A stretch of DNA of 36,796 bases from JBKPDV01 sp046728075 (GTDB lineage Bacteria; Acidobacteriota; Thermoanaerobaculia; UBA5066; Gp7-AA6). A model generated the notes under the pieces. The model saw only the letters and a program-made list of their open reading frames with translations. It was not told the DNA's origin and made no database searches. Of the stretch, positions 1 to 7,245 are shown in pieces. The stretch's first letter is position 1, and each line of letters begins with the position of its first letter. Position numbers and translations under genes: made by a program. The stretch lies in contig JBKPDV010000030.1 in assembly GCA_046728075.1 (NCBI GenBank), forward strand, positions 1 through 36,796, in the 5' to 3' direction.

Positions 1-889
1 GATTGCGGATCGCGGCGTTGGGCACCAGAATTTCCATCGCCATGACCCGCCCCTTCCCGCTCGAACGCTCGAGCAACGACTGGCAGAGAATCCCCTCGAG
101 CACGAAGGAAAGCTGGGTGCGGATCTGGGTCTGCTGGTGAGCGGGGAAGACATCGATGATGCGGTTGATGGAGGAGGACGCGGAGTTGGTGTGCAGGGTC
201 GCGAGCGTCAAGTGGCCCGTCTCGGCGATGCGCAGCGCCGATTCGATCGTCTCCAAGTCGCGCATCTCACCGACTAAGACGACGTCGGGGTCCTCGCGGA
301 GAACGGACCGCAAAGCGTTGGGGAAGGAGTGGGTGTCGGCGTGCAGCTCCCGCTGGTTGACCAGACACTTCTTGTGGGAGTGGAGGAATTCGATCGGATC
401 CTCGATCGTGACGATGTGCAGCTGTTTCTCCCGATTGATCCGGTCGATCATCGCGGCGAGCGTCGTCGTCTTGCCCGAGCCCGTCGGACCGGTCACGAGG
501 ATGAGCCCTCGCGGCTTGTCGCAGAGAAGCTCGACGACGGGCGGCAGCCCGAGCTCGCGGAACCCCAGGATCTCGTAGGGGATCTGCCGATAGACGCCGG
601 CGAGCGCGCCGCGCTGCATGAAGTTGTTGGCTCGGAAACGGGCGAGCCCCTTGACCCCGAAGGAGAGGTCCAGCTCCAGGTTCTCTTCGAACCGGTGCTT
701 CTGGGTGTCGGTCAAGACCGAGTAGGCCAGCTGCTTGGTTTCGGCGACCGTCAAAGGAGGATACGGCAGGGGAATGAGCCGGCCGTCCAGACGGACCATG
801 GGAGGGGAGTTGGTGGTCAAGTGAAGGTCCGATGCCCCCATCTCGACCATCTGCTTCAGAAGCTGATGGAGTGTGGTGTCGCCAGCCAT
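1..889 (-). CDS. pilT: PilT, type IV pilus retraction ATPase (C-terminus cut by window edge)
   Basis: Reading the minus strand from the ATG at 887-889 gives 296 codons with no stop before the window edge. PilT hydrolyses ATP at the inner-membrane base of the pilus to depolymerise pilin. The N-terminal PAS-like region begins MAGDTTLHQLLKQMVEMGAS and continues with DLHL. Walker A, GPTGSGKT, is at about residues 134-141; the Asp box TIEDPIEF is near 161-168; Walker B, VVLVGEMRD, is near 203-211; the His box TGHLTLATLHT is near 224-234. A good ribosome binding site (TAGGAG, about 7 bases before ATG) supports the start. PilT proteins are usually 340-380 residues, so the last 50-80 are missing. It follows pilB on the same strand, 191 bases downstream. 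Family assignment is secure. Confidence 0.95.
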   Translation of the reverse strand, partial: MAGDTTLHQLLKQMVEMGASDLHLTTNSPPMVRLDGRLIPLPYPPLTVAETKQLAYSVLTDTQKHRFEENLELDLSFGVKGLARFRANNFMQRGALAGVYRQIPYEILGFRELGLPPVVELLCDKPRGLILVTGPTGSGKTTTLAAMIDRINREKQLHIVTIEDPIEFLHSHKKCLVNQRELHADTHSFPNALRSVLREDPDVVLVGEMRDLETIESALRIAETGHLTLATLHTNSASSSINRIIDVFPAHQQTQIRTQLSFVLEGILCQSLLERSSGKGRVMAMEILVPNAAIRN

Positions 890-967
890 TTATTCTCCTA
901 GGGGAAACCTGCCTAGTTTAAGCCCAGTTTGGGCGGAAGGGAAGGCCGTTGCGCTTAAGACTCAAGG

Positions 968-1078
968 TGTTAGGTGATAGGTCGTAAGGTGGTAGGGGAC
1001 CCCAGCTGTATTTTCCCTGCCACCTATCACCTACGACCGACCACCTCTCCTGCCATCTATCACCCACCACCTACAACC
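968..1078. repeat. Imperfect inverted heptamer array between pilB and pilT
   Basis: Left arm 968-1000 repeats units like AGGTGAT with drift; right arm about 1018-1078 repeats the complement (CACCTAT, CACCTAC and variants). The arms share a complementary AGGTGATAGG / CCTATCACCT core and could fold into a large hairpin. The array ends directly at the pilB stop codon (1081-1083). It is one of the more degenerate arrays in the window. Confidence 0.7.
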
Positions 1079-1080
1079 TC

Positions 1081-2919
1081 TTAGAGAACCGTTTCCCGAA
1101 GGACTTCCTCCAGCGTCGTGACTCCCTCCCGGATCTTCCCCAGGCCTGCCATTCGAAGCGAAACCATGCCTTCCTCGATCGCTTTGCGCTTCAACTCGAT
1201 CGAGGAAGCACCCGAAAGGATCATGTCCCGGATTTCATCGGAAAAGGCGAGGACCTCGTAAAGCCCCACTCTTCCCTTGTACCCGCCGTTGTTGCACCGC
1301 TCGCAGCCGCGCCCCCGTTTGATCTTGAGGGCCTTGACCTCGTCGGGAGAGAAGCCGACCTGGATCAGGGTTTGGGGAGGGGTTTCGATGTCCTCGGCGC
1401 AGGCGGTACAAATCCGCCGGACGAGCCGCTGGGCACAGATGGAGTTGATCGAGGTGGCCACCAGGAAGGGCTCGATTCCCATGTTCATCAGCCGGTTGAT
1501 CGTCGACGGGGCATCGTTGGTGTGCAGCGTCGAGAGGACGAGGTGCCCCGTCAGGGCGGCCTTCACGGCGATCTCGGCCGTCTCGAAGTCGCGGATCTCG
1601 CCCACGAGCACGATGTCGGGATCCTGCCGCAGGAAGGCGCGCAGCGCGGAGGCGAAGGTCAGACCGATCTGTTCCTTCATCTGGACCTGATTGATCCCGG
1701 CCAGATTGAACTCGATCGGGTCTTCCGCCGTCATGATGTTGACGGTCGGGTCGTTCAAGGCGGCGATTGCCGAGTAGAGCGTGTTCGTTTTCCCCGAGCC
1801 CGTCGGACCCGTGACGAGCACGATTCCGTAAGGCCTGTCGATCGCGTCCTTGAAGCGCCGGAGAGGCTCGGGCTCGAATCCGAGCTGCGTCATGTCCAGC
1901 TGCAGCTTGGTCTTGTCCAGCAGGCGCATGACGACCTTCTCGCCGAACTGAGCCGGCACGGTCGACACACGCAGGTCCAGATCGCGCGAGCGTTCCTCGA
2001 CGCGCAGTCGGATCTTGATGCGCCCGTCCTGCGGAAGCCGCTTCTCGGAGATGTCGAGCTTGGCCATGATCTTCAGCCGCGAGATCAGCGGGTCCCGGGT
2101 TCGCATGGGCAGGGCCATGATGTTGTGGAGGATCCCGTCGATGCGGAACCGAACGCGAAACTCCTTCTCGTACGGTTCGATGTGGATGTCCGACGCCCCC
2201 GCCTTCAGGGCCTCGATCAAGATCAGGTTGGACACCTTGATGATCGGGGCGGCCTCCGTGGACTTGGCGATATCGGCCAGGTCGATTTCCTGACCCTCGT
2301 CGGACTTCAAGACATCGACGTCCGCGCCTTCGTCGATGCCGGTGATTTCGTCCATGTTGATCTCGCCCAGACCGACGCTCGCCATGTCGTCCACCGTCAG
2401 GGCGGAGGTCTGCAGGACGTCGTCGATGCTGCCCTGGCCGGGGGCGTAGCCCGAGCGAGCCGCGGGCTTCTGTTCCTTCAGCACGACCGAGCGAGGTGTG
2501 CCGTAGTGCTTCTCGATCGCCTTGCGAAGGGCGATCTCCGACGCGACGACCGGCTCGACGTTGTACCCTGTCATGAACTTGATGTCGTCCATCGCGAAGA
2601 CGTTGGTGGGATCTCCCATCGCGATGGTCAGGGTCGCCCCCGTCTTGTTCACCGGAAGAACACCGTACTTGCGCGCCACGTCTCCCGGCACGATCTTGAT
2701 GACCCCGGGGTCGATCTCGAAGTTGGCCAGGTCGATCGAAGGCACGCCAAACTGCTGGGAGAGCGTCTCGGTGATGTCGTTTTCGTGAAGCGCCCCGATG
2801 CGGACCAGCGCCTCACCGAGCTTCCCCCCCTCTTCCCGCTGCGACTTGAGCGCGGCGTCCAGCTGCTCCTGGGTGATGAGCTTCGCCTTGAGAAGGAGGT
2901 CTCCGAGTTTGACTGCCAT
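1081..2919 (-). CDS. pilB: PilB, type IV pilus assembly ATPase
   Basis: 612 residues. PilB is the cytoplasmic hexameric ATPase that powers pilus extension. The N-terminal MshEN/GspE-N region is about 1-140 (MAVKLGDLLLKAKLI...), followed by an acidic linker (about 165-220) and the GspE core. Walker A, GPTGSGKT, is at 371-378; the Asp box TAEDPIEF is near 397-404; Walker B, DIVLVGEIRD, is near 435-444; the His box TGHLVLSTLHTND is near 457-469. A four-cysteine zinc site is visible (C504, C507, C539, C542). All catalytic elements are intact. It lies upstream of pilT on the same strand, matching the usual extension/retraction pair. I see no clear ribosome binding site before the ATG. A second, shorter ATPase of the same family lies at 15215-16834. 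Confidence 0.95.
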   Translation of the reverse strand: MAVKLGDLLLKAKLITQEQLDAALKSQREEGGKLGEALVRIGALHENDITETLSQQFGVPSIDLANFEIDPGVIKIVPGDVARKYGVLPVNKTGATLTIAMGDPTNVFAMDDIKFMTGYNVEPVVASEIALRKAIEKHYGTPRSVVLKEQKPAARSGYAPGQGSIDDVLQTSALTVDDMASVGLGEINMDEITGIDEGADVDVLKSDEGQEIDLADIAKSTEAAPIIKVSNLILIEALKAGASDIHIEPYEKEFRVRFRIDGILHNIMALPMRTRDPLISRLKIMAKLDISEKRLPQDGRIKIRLRVEERSRDLDLRVSTVPAQFGEKVVMRLLDKTKLQLDMTQLGFEPEPLRRFKDAIDRPYGIVLVTGPTGSGKTNTLYSAIAALNDPTVNIMTAEDPIEFNLAGINQVQMKEQIGLTFASALRAFLRQDPDIVLVGEIRDFETAEIAVKAALTGHLVLSTLHTNDAPSTINRLMNMGIEPFLVATSINSICAQRLVRRICTACAEDIETPPQTLIQVGFSPDEVKALKIKRGRGCERCNNGGYKGRVGLYEVLAFSDEIRDMILSGASSIELKRKAIEEGMVSLRMAGLGKIREGVTTLEEVLRETVL

Positions 2920-2946
2920 GGGAAAGGAAGATGCTAAGGCTGGACC

Positions 2947-3039
2947 AGTCGACAGTCAACTGCTGACAGTCGACAGGACCGTAGAAAGGGGACCCTGGGG
3001 GGCCCCTACTGTCGACTGTCGACTGTCGACTGTGGACTC
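2947..3039. repeat. Inverted GTCGACT heptamer array
   Basis: Left arm 2947-2978 has diverged copies of CAGTCGA; right arm about 3007-3039 has three near-perfect GTCGACT units. The unit contains the palindrome GTCGAC, so each arm can also pair with itself. The right arm is the last part of the DUF3108 gene: it encodes the C-terminal residues SPQSTVDSRQ and its edge gives the TAG stop (3006-3008). Confidence 0.85.
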
Positions 3040-3770
3040 GTCTTGTCTGTCTTCTCCACCGCCTTCAGCTTCCCGATCAAGGTCCCCGCTTTGAGCTTGG
3101 ACTTGATCTGGACGAGAAGCTTGCGCTCATCGGCGGTCAACCAGAGGACGAGGTTCTTGCCCAACAGGTGGGCTCCTTCGCTCCTGGGCTCGACCCGAAT
3201 CGTCTCGAAGGATCCCGCGGGTGTGACGACCCTTTCCCGAGCCTGGACCTCGACGCGAAGCGAGTGCGGTTCGTCGGAGAAAACGACGAGGTCGATCGGT
3301 TTCTCCTTGTCGAGATCCAGCGTGCGCAGGTAGTAGACCGAGGAAAGGGAATCCAGCGTCGCGTCTCCCAGGTCGCGGGCGGTGCCTTCGACTCTGGCCA
3401 TGCCCTTTTCGTAGTCGAACTCCGTCAGCTCGTCCCGCACCCGTTTGCCCTCGACCGTGTGCTTCTCGAACCGCAGGGAGCGGAACGTTTTCGGCTCGAC
3501 CCAGGACACCATGTAGTCGCGCACGAGAAAAAGCTTGGACAGGAAATCGTTGGAGAGGGCCGACAGCGAGAACTTGTAGGCGGGGCGCCCGTTCCACTGA
3601 GTCTCCTCGGCTGTCAGCGTCAGCTCCCCGCCGGCGATTCCCAAGATCGTCATGGCATAACGGAGTCTTTCGCCGAGGAACGGCGGATCGGGTCTCGCTT
3701 GCGGGAGGATCGGCTCCGCCGCGAGGCACAGGAGAGCCGCGGCGGCCAGCCCGACACGATAGCGCTTCAA
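3006..3770 (-). CDS. DUF3108 family exported protein
   Basis: 254 residues. The N-terminus is a Sec-type signal peptide (MKRYRVGLAAAALLCLAAEP, cleavage near residue 25), so the protein is exported. The body (FLGERLRYAMTILGIAGGE, then repeated beta-strand patterns and a conserved-looking FEKHTVEGKRVRDELTEFDY stretch) matches the DUF3108 family, whose biochemical role is unknown. It sits 31 bases upstream of the heptosyltransferase gene's stop on the same strand, at the end of the LPS block, so an envelope role is plausible but only inferred. The last ten or so residues are translated repeat array and are probably not part of the fold. Family call likely; function not known. Confidence 0.75.
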   Translation of the reverse strand: MKRYRVGLAAAALLCLAAEPILPQARPDPPFLGERLRYAMTILGIAGGELTLTAEETQWNGRPAYKFSLSALSNDFLSKLFLVRDYMVSWVEPKTFRSLRFEKHTVEGKRVRDELTEFDYEKGMARVEGTARDLGDATLDSLSSVYYLRTLDLDKEKPIDLVVFSDEPHSLRVEVQARERVVTPAGSFETIRVEPRSEGAHLLGKNLVLWLTADERKLLVQIKSKLKAGTLIGKLKAVEKTDKTSPQSTVDSRQ

Positions 3771-3801
3771 TGCGGAAAAAACTGCGCGGTTCGTCGTTCC
3801 T

Positions 3802-4803
3802 TCATGCTTCCGTCGCGGACGGTGATGTCTCGGTTCGATTCAGAATCTCCGCCGCTCGCGCGGCGACCTCGTCTGGCGAAGTCGTCTCATCGTAGCGCAT
3901 CGCCCATCCGCGGTAAGGCCTGTTGCGCTCGGGCACATTGCGCCGGCCGGAGGCGGGGCCAAAGAGAGCGAGAGCCGGCCGCCCGAGTGCGTCGGCCAGA
4001 TGAACAGGTCCCGTGTCCCCCGCCACGAAAAGGGAAGCGGCGTCTGTCACGCGCGCGAGTCCGGCAAGATCGAGCAGAGGCATCACGCGCGCTCGAGGCA
4101 GGCGCTCCGCAAATCGCGCGACCCGCTTCTCGTCGCCCGGGCCCCACGAGACCACGGGAAAGAGATTCCGCTCGGTTGCCAGCCGCTCTGCCAGCCTCGC
4201 GTACCGATCCTCTCCCCAGGCCTTCGCCGGCCGTGCCGTGCCGGGATGGTAGAGAGCGAAAGGCCGGGGCAGCGTCGCCAGGAAATCCTCCGCGGCGGCG
4301 TGTCCTCTGGCCAGAAGATAACGGGCGTCCGGAGCCGGCGCGACGATCGGAATTCCGAGAGGCTGCAGCAGCAACAGGTTCTGGTCGACGACATGGACCG
4401 CCCCTGGTTCCAGACGCACTCGATGGTCGACGAACACTCCCGAAGATGGCTCTCGGCGGTCCCGCTGGCGCAGGCTCACGATCGGCGCTTGCGCCAGCCG
4501 CGCAACGAGAATCGACTTCCAGAGCCCATGGGCCTCGATCGCATAGTCGGGGTGAAACTCCGCGAGCTCGCCGGAAAGCCTGTCCAGATCCCGACGCGTT
4601 GTCGAACGCAGGGGGTTGCGCCGCCAGCGCTGGGTTTCCGTCACGAACAGGCGATCGATGGAGGGGTTGCCCTCGAGGACACCCGCGTGGCTCCTCTCGA
4701 CGAGCCAACCGACTTCCACGCCGGCCCGCCGCGCGTTCGCAGCCAGCGGCAGCGTGTGCACGATGTCACCCACCGAGGAGAGGCGGACGATGAGGATTCG
4801 CAT
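3802..4803 (-). CDS. waaC: Glycosyltransferase family 9, heptosyltransferase I-like
   Basis: 333 residues, close to WaaC. The family transfers L-glycero-D-manno-heptose from the ADP-sugar to Kdo of lipid A at the cytoplasmic face of the inner membrane. The N-terminus MRILIVRLSSVGDIVHTLPL is the typical GT9/WaaC start with its SxGD loop. The second Rossmann half has the acceptor/donor motif VAGDTGPVHLADALGRP and LFGPASGRRN. It starts at an ATG (4801-4803) next to a repeat array, with no strong ribosome binding site. Neighbours (rfaE2, rfaE1, waaF, lpxK, waaA) support a role in LPS inner core synthesis. Heptosyltransferase I rather than another GT9 enzyme is inferred from the N-terminal pattern and from waaF being a separate gene. 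Confidence 0.8.
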   Translation of the reverse strand: MRILIVRLSSVGDIVHTLPLAANARRAGVEVGWLVERSHAGVLEGNPSIDRLFVTETQRWRRNPLRSTTRRDLDRLSGELAEFHPDYAIEAHGLWKSILVARLAQAPIVSLRQRDRREPSSGVFVDHRVRLEPGAVHVVDQNLLLLQPLGIPIVAPAPDARYLLARGHAAAEDFLATLPRPFALYHPGTARPAKAWGEDRYARLAERLATERNLFPVVSWGPGDEKRVARFAERLPRARVMPLLDLAGLARVTDAASLFVAGDTGPVHLADALGRPALALFGPASGRRNVPERNRPYRGWAMRYDETTSPDEVAARAAEILNRTETSPSATEA

Positions 4804-4805
4804 CA

Positions 4806-4890
4806 GCCGGGAATCGGGAATCGGAAGCCGGGAATCGAGATAAGAAAACGACTCATTTCGATTTCTGATTCCCGATTTCCGATTCCCGGA
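4806..4890. repeat. Inverted GGGAATC heptamer array
   Basis: Left arm about 4806-4838 carries GGGAATC-type units; right arm about 4858-4890 carries the complement (GATTCCC, GATTTCC). The spacer is about 20 bases. The arms pair well over some 30 bases. The right arm is inside the 3' end of rfaE2 and encodes its last residues (RESEIGNQKSK). Confidence 0.85.
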
Positions 4891-5353
4891 TCCGTGCGAT
4901 CAAATCCGTCGTCGCATGGTCCTTCGGATCTCCGACGATGACGGTGCGGCCGCCATAGGCCGCGACCGCGGCCCGTTCCGGTACGGACTCGGCGGTGTAG
5001 TCCGTTCCCTTGGCGTGGACGTCGGGCCGCAGTCGCCCGATGAGATCCGCGGGCGAGTCCTCGCCGAAAACGACGACGGCATCCACGCACCCGAGCGCCG
5101 CCACGATCTCCGCGCGCTCCGGCTCCGGCACGATCGGCCGCGCCGGCCCCTTGGCCCGACGGATCGATTCGTCCGAATTCACGCCGACGGCGAGCCAGTC
5201 CCCTTCCTCGCGGGCCGCCTCGAGATACCGGACATGCCCCGCATGGAGCAGATCGAACGCGCCGTTGGCGAAGACGATTCGCCGGCCGGCGGCTCGTTGG
5301 ACCTCCGCCGCTTCGAGGAGCTGTTGAATCGATAGGATTTTCTTGGTTGTCAT
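4853..5353 (-). CDS. rfaE2: D-glycero-beta-D-manno-heptose 1-phosphate adenylyltransferase
   Basis: 166 residues from the ATG at 5351-5353. It transfers AMP from ATP to heptose 1-phosphate, giving ADP-heptose for the core heptosyltransferases. The nucleotidyltransferase signature is clear: FANGAFDLLHAGH (HxGH at residues 37-40), VGVNSDESIRRAKG, RPIVPEPERAEIV and KGTDY. An upstream in-frame extension to 5473 is possible but would be translated repeat array and would overlap the rfaE1 end, so I chose MTTKK as start. The final residues are encoded by a repeat array. In many proteobacteria this domain is fused to the kinase (HldE); here it is a separate gene directly after the kinase gene. Confidence 0.9.
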   Translation of the reverse strand: MTTKKILSIQQLLEAAEVQRAAGRRIVFANGAFDLLHAGHVRYLEAAREEGDWLAVGVNSDESIRRAKGPARPIVPEPERAEIVAALGCVDAVVVFGEDSPADLIGRLRPDVHAKGTDYTAESVPERAAVAAYGGRTVIVGDPKDHATTDLIARIRESEIGNQKSK

Positions 5354-5360
5354 CCGGCAG

Positions 5361-5438
5361 GGCGAAAGGCGAATGGCGAAAGGCGAACGGCGGTTGCTTG
5401 CTGATTCCTTCGCCCTTCGCCCTTCGCCGTTCGCCTGG
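5361..5438. repeat. Inverted GGCGAAA heptamer array between rfaE1 and rfaE2
   Basis: Left arm 5361-5391 has four GGCGAAA-type units; right arm about 5407-5437 has four TTCGCCC-type units, nearly exact complements. The spacer is about 15 bases (CGGTTGCTTGCTGATT), so a strong hairpin is possible. The array fills the whole gap between the rfaE1 stop (5439-5441) and the rfaE2 start (5353). Confidence 0.9.
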
Positions 5439-6461
5439 TCATCGAAGCAGAGTGCGATCAGAGGAGATCGCATCCCTGAGCTCCTCGGGTGTGACTGTGG
5501 CTGTTCCCATCTTCATCACGACGACCCCTCCTGCAAAATTGGCCAGGTGCGCGGCCTCCAGGGGCGACGCTCCGGCCGCCAGAGCGAGAGCGAACGTCGC
5601 GAGCACCGTGTCCCCCGCCCCGGTGACGTCGGCCACCTGGTCCGTGCCGTGCACGGGTATCAGCACCGGTGGACTCGCCTTTTCGACGAGCGCCATGCCT
5701 CGCGAGCCCCGAGTCACGAGCACGGTCTTGGACCCGATACGCTCCATGAGCCTCGTCGTGGCGGCGCCCAGGGCTTGGGCGGAATCTCCCAGGTCCTCCC
5801 CGGCGCATTCCTGGAGCTCTTCTTCGTTGGGCGTGACAGCGTCGGCGCCCGAGAAACTCAGGAGACCGTGGCGCGAGTCGACGAGCAGCGGAGCCGCCGG
5901 GTCCATCTTCCCGCGCAACGTCGGAACCGCCGCCGGGGTGACGGAACCGTAGCCGTAGTCGGAAAGGATCGCGCCGTGAGCGCGCGGGGCGAGGCGTTCC
6001 AACCAGCCGGAGATCACGCCGCGCAGGGATTCGTCCTCGGGAAGGAAATCCTCCCGGTCGTAGCGGACGATCTGCTGCTTGATCGAGTGAGGACCTCCTC
6101 CGAGCACTCGAGTCTTGGTCGGCGTGGCGTATCCCGGCACAACCGAAAGCCCGGCCGTTTCGATCCCGCGCTCCTGCAGAATCTGGAGGAGGGTCCGGCC
6201 CGACTCGTCCTCTCCGATCGCTCCGACAGCGAGCGGGATTCCGCCGAGCGTGCGGACGTTGGCTGCCGTGTTGCCGGCGCCTCCCGGAAGGTTCTCTTCC
6301 TTCCAGAAGCTCAGGATCAGCACCGGCGCCTCCCGGCTCACGCGCTTGGGATGCCCGTAGACGAACCGGTCCAGGACATAGTCTCCGGCAACGACGAGGC
6401 GTTTGCCCGCGAACGCGGGCAACAGCGCGAGAAGCCGCTCCCGGGAAGGGGACGACGGCAT
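5439..6461 (-). CDS. rfaE1: D-glycero-beta-D-manno-heptose 7-phosphate kinase
   Basis: 340 residues, PfkB/ribokinase superfamily. It phosphorylates heptose 7-phosphate at C1 in the ADP-heptose pathway. The substrate-binding region has the GGAGNTAANV motif (about 60-69), preceded by DRFVYGHPKRVSREAPVLIL, which is characteristic of heptose kinases. The C-terminal PfkB signature DVTGAGDTVLATFALALA has GAGDT at about 281-285, with the catalytic Asp at 284. Sequence and length match the kinase half of HldE with no adenylyltransferase domain fused. The gene leads rfaE2 with an 85-base gap filled by a repeat array. Confidence 0.93.
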   Translation of the reverse strand: MPSSPSRERLLALLPAFAGKRLVVAGDYVLDRFVYGHPKRVSREAPVLILSFWKEENLPGGAGNTAANVRTLGGIPLAVGAIGEDESGRTLLQILQERGIETAGLSVVPGYATPTKTRVLGGGPHSIKQQIVRYDREDFLPEDESLRGVISGWLERLAPRAHGAILSDYGYGSVTPAAVPTLRGKMDPAAPLLVDSRHGLLSFSGADAVTPNEEELQECAGEDLGDSAQALGAATTRLMERIGSKTVLVTRGSRGMALVEKASPPVLIPVHGTDQVADVTGAGDTVLATFALALAAGASPLEAAHLANFAGGVVVMKMGTATVTPEELRDAISSDRTLLR

Positions 6462-6475
6462 CAGGATCGCCCGAT

Positions 6476-6507
6476 TTGCAAAGTCTTCAAACGGCGAGGA
6501 TTATAAT
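6476..6507 (+). promoter_or_regulatory. Weak promoter candidate in the rfaE1 / HNH divergent gap
   Basis: ATTATAAT at 6500-6507 is a perfect palindrome containing TATAAT on both strands, in the 146-base gap between the diverging rfaE1 and HNH genes. TTGCAA at 6476-6481 lies upstream on the plus strand, but the spacing (about 20 bases) is too long for a good sigma-70 promoter. It is AT-rich against a GC-rich background, which is why I list it at low confidence. Confidence 0.25.
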
Positions 6508-6531
6508 GACGGCTTCGGAGAAACCGTTGAT

Positions 6532-6600
6532 TTGCAAGTTGGAAGGTTGAAGAACCGCCGGCAGGCCTCTTAGACTCTCAACCGTCGACTTTCGACGCAA
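6532..6600. repeat. Degenerate heptamer-like array before the HNH gene
   Basis: On the minus strand 6532-6553 reads as drifting 7-base units of the TTCAACC/TTGAACC type seen at 19710-19790. The opposite arm, about 6568-6598 (TTAGACTCTCAACCGTCGACT), is only loosely complementary. This looks like a decayed member of the array family; the evidence is weak. Confidence 0.4.
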
Positions 6601-6607
6601 AGTACAG

Positions 6608-7189
6608 ATGCTCGACTCACAGGTTCTCGTTCTCAACCGCGTCTTTCAGGCCGTCCAGGTGACTTCTGTCCGGAAGGCCTTCTCCCTCTTCTACAAGGGG
6701 CACGTCCGCGCGGTCCTGCCGGACTACTCGACCTACGAGTGGGAGAACTGGTGCGACATCCCCGTCCAGCCCCACGACGAGGTTGTGCAGACCTCGTCGA
6801 TGGCGATTCGGATCCCGAGAGTGATCGCGCTGAAGGACTACGATCGACTTCCCCGGCAGGAAGTGAAGTTCTCGCGCCACAACATCTATATCCGCGACGG
6901 GAATCGCTGCCAGTACTGCGGCCGCAAGTTCCCCTCCTGCGAGCTGTCGCTCGATCACGTGATCCCGCTCTCGCGCGGAGGCTTCTCCTCCTGGGAGAAC
7001 GTCGTCTGCGCGTGTCTGGCCTGCAACGTCAAGAAAGGCAACCGCACACCCCACGAGGCGTCGATGAAGCTGATCGGCCAGCCCAGGAAGCCTCGGTGGC
7101 ATCCCGTCGGCCATTTCGGCGCGAACCGATTCCATCCCGCGTGGCGGAACTTTCTGGACGTCGCGTATTGGAATACGGAATTGAAGTAG
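6608..7189 (+). CDS. HNH endonuclease family protein
   Basis: 193 residues. The zinc-stabilised HNH fold is clear: CQYCGRKF (C101, C104), LSLDHVIPLSRGG (H117) and NVVCACLACNVKKGNRTP (C136, C139, N140). The N-terminal half (MLDSQVLVLNRVFQAVQVTS, VRKAFSLFYKGHV) and the C-terminal tail match a stand-alone family found in many bacterial chromosomes and not tied to restriction systems. Its cellular role is not established; nuclease activity is inferred from the motif. It is the only plus-strand gene in the LPS block, between rfaE1 (divergent) and waaF (convergent). Its TAG stop is the first unit of the next repeat array. Confidence 0.88.
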   Translation: MLDSQVLVLNRVFQAVQVTSVRKAFSLFYKGHVRAVLPDYSTYEWENWCDIPVQPHDEVVQTSSMAIRIPRVIALKDYDRLPRQEVKFSRHNIYIRDGNRCQYCGRKFPSCELSLDHVIPLSRGGFSSWENVVCACLACNVKKGNRTPHEASMKLIGQPRKPRWHPVGHFGANRFHPAWRNFLDVAYWNTELK

Positions 7190-7245
7190 TCGGTAGTGGT
7201 CTCGTGTGCTGACTACCGACTATCGACTACCGACTACCGACTCGT
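7187..7245. repeat. Inverted TAGTCGG heptamer array at the HNH / waaF convergence
   Basis: Left arm 7187-7200 (TAGTCGGTAGTGG), right arm 7210-7243 with about five ACTACCG units. Both convergent genes end inside it: the HNH gene uses TAG at 7187-7189 and waaF uses TAG (minus strand) at 7234-7236. A hairpin here could also act as a two-way terminator, though there is no U-rich tail. Confidence 0.88.

Noticed and set aside
960..1080. Possible CRISPR array
   Set aside because: Units are 7-8 bases with no unique spacers of constant length, the arms are inverted, and there are no cas genes.
1372..2937. Long plus-strand open frame opposite pilB (521 codons)
   Set aside because: It is a GC-rich shadow of pilB, with no recognisable domain and Arg/Asp/Gly-rich composition. 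Similar antisense frames lie opposite waaC, lpxK, pilQ and the acyl ligase, and all were dropped for the same reason.
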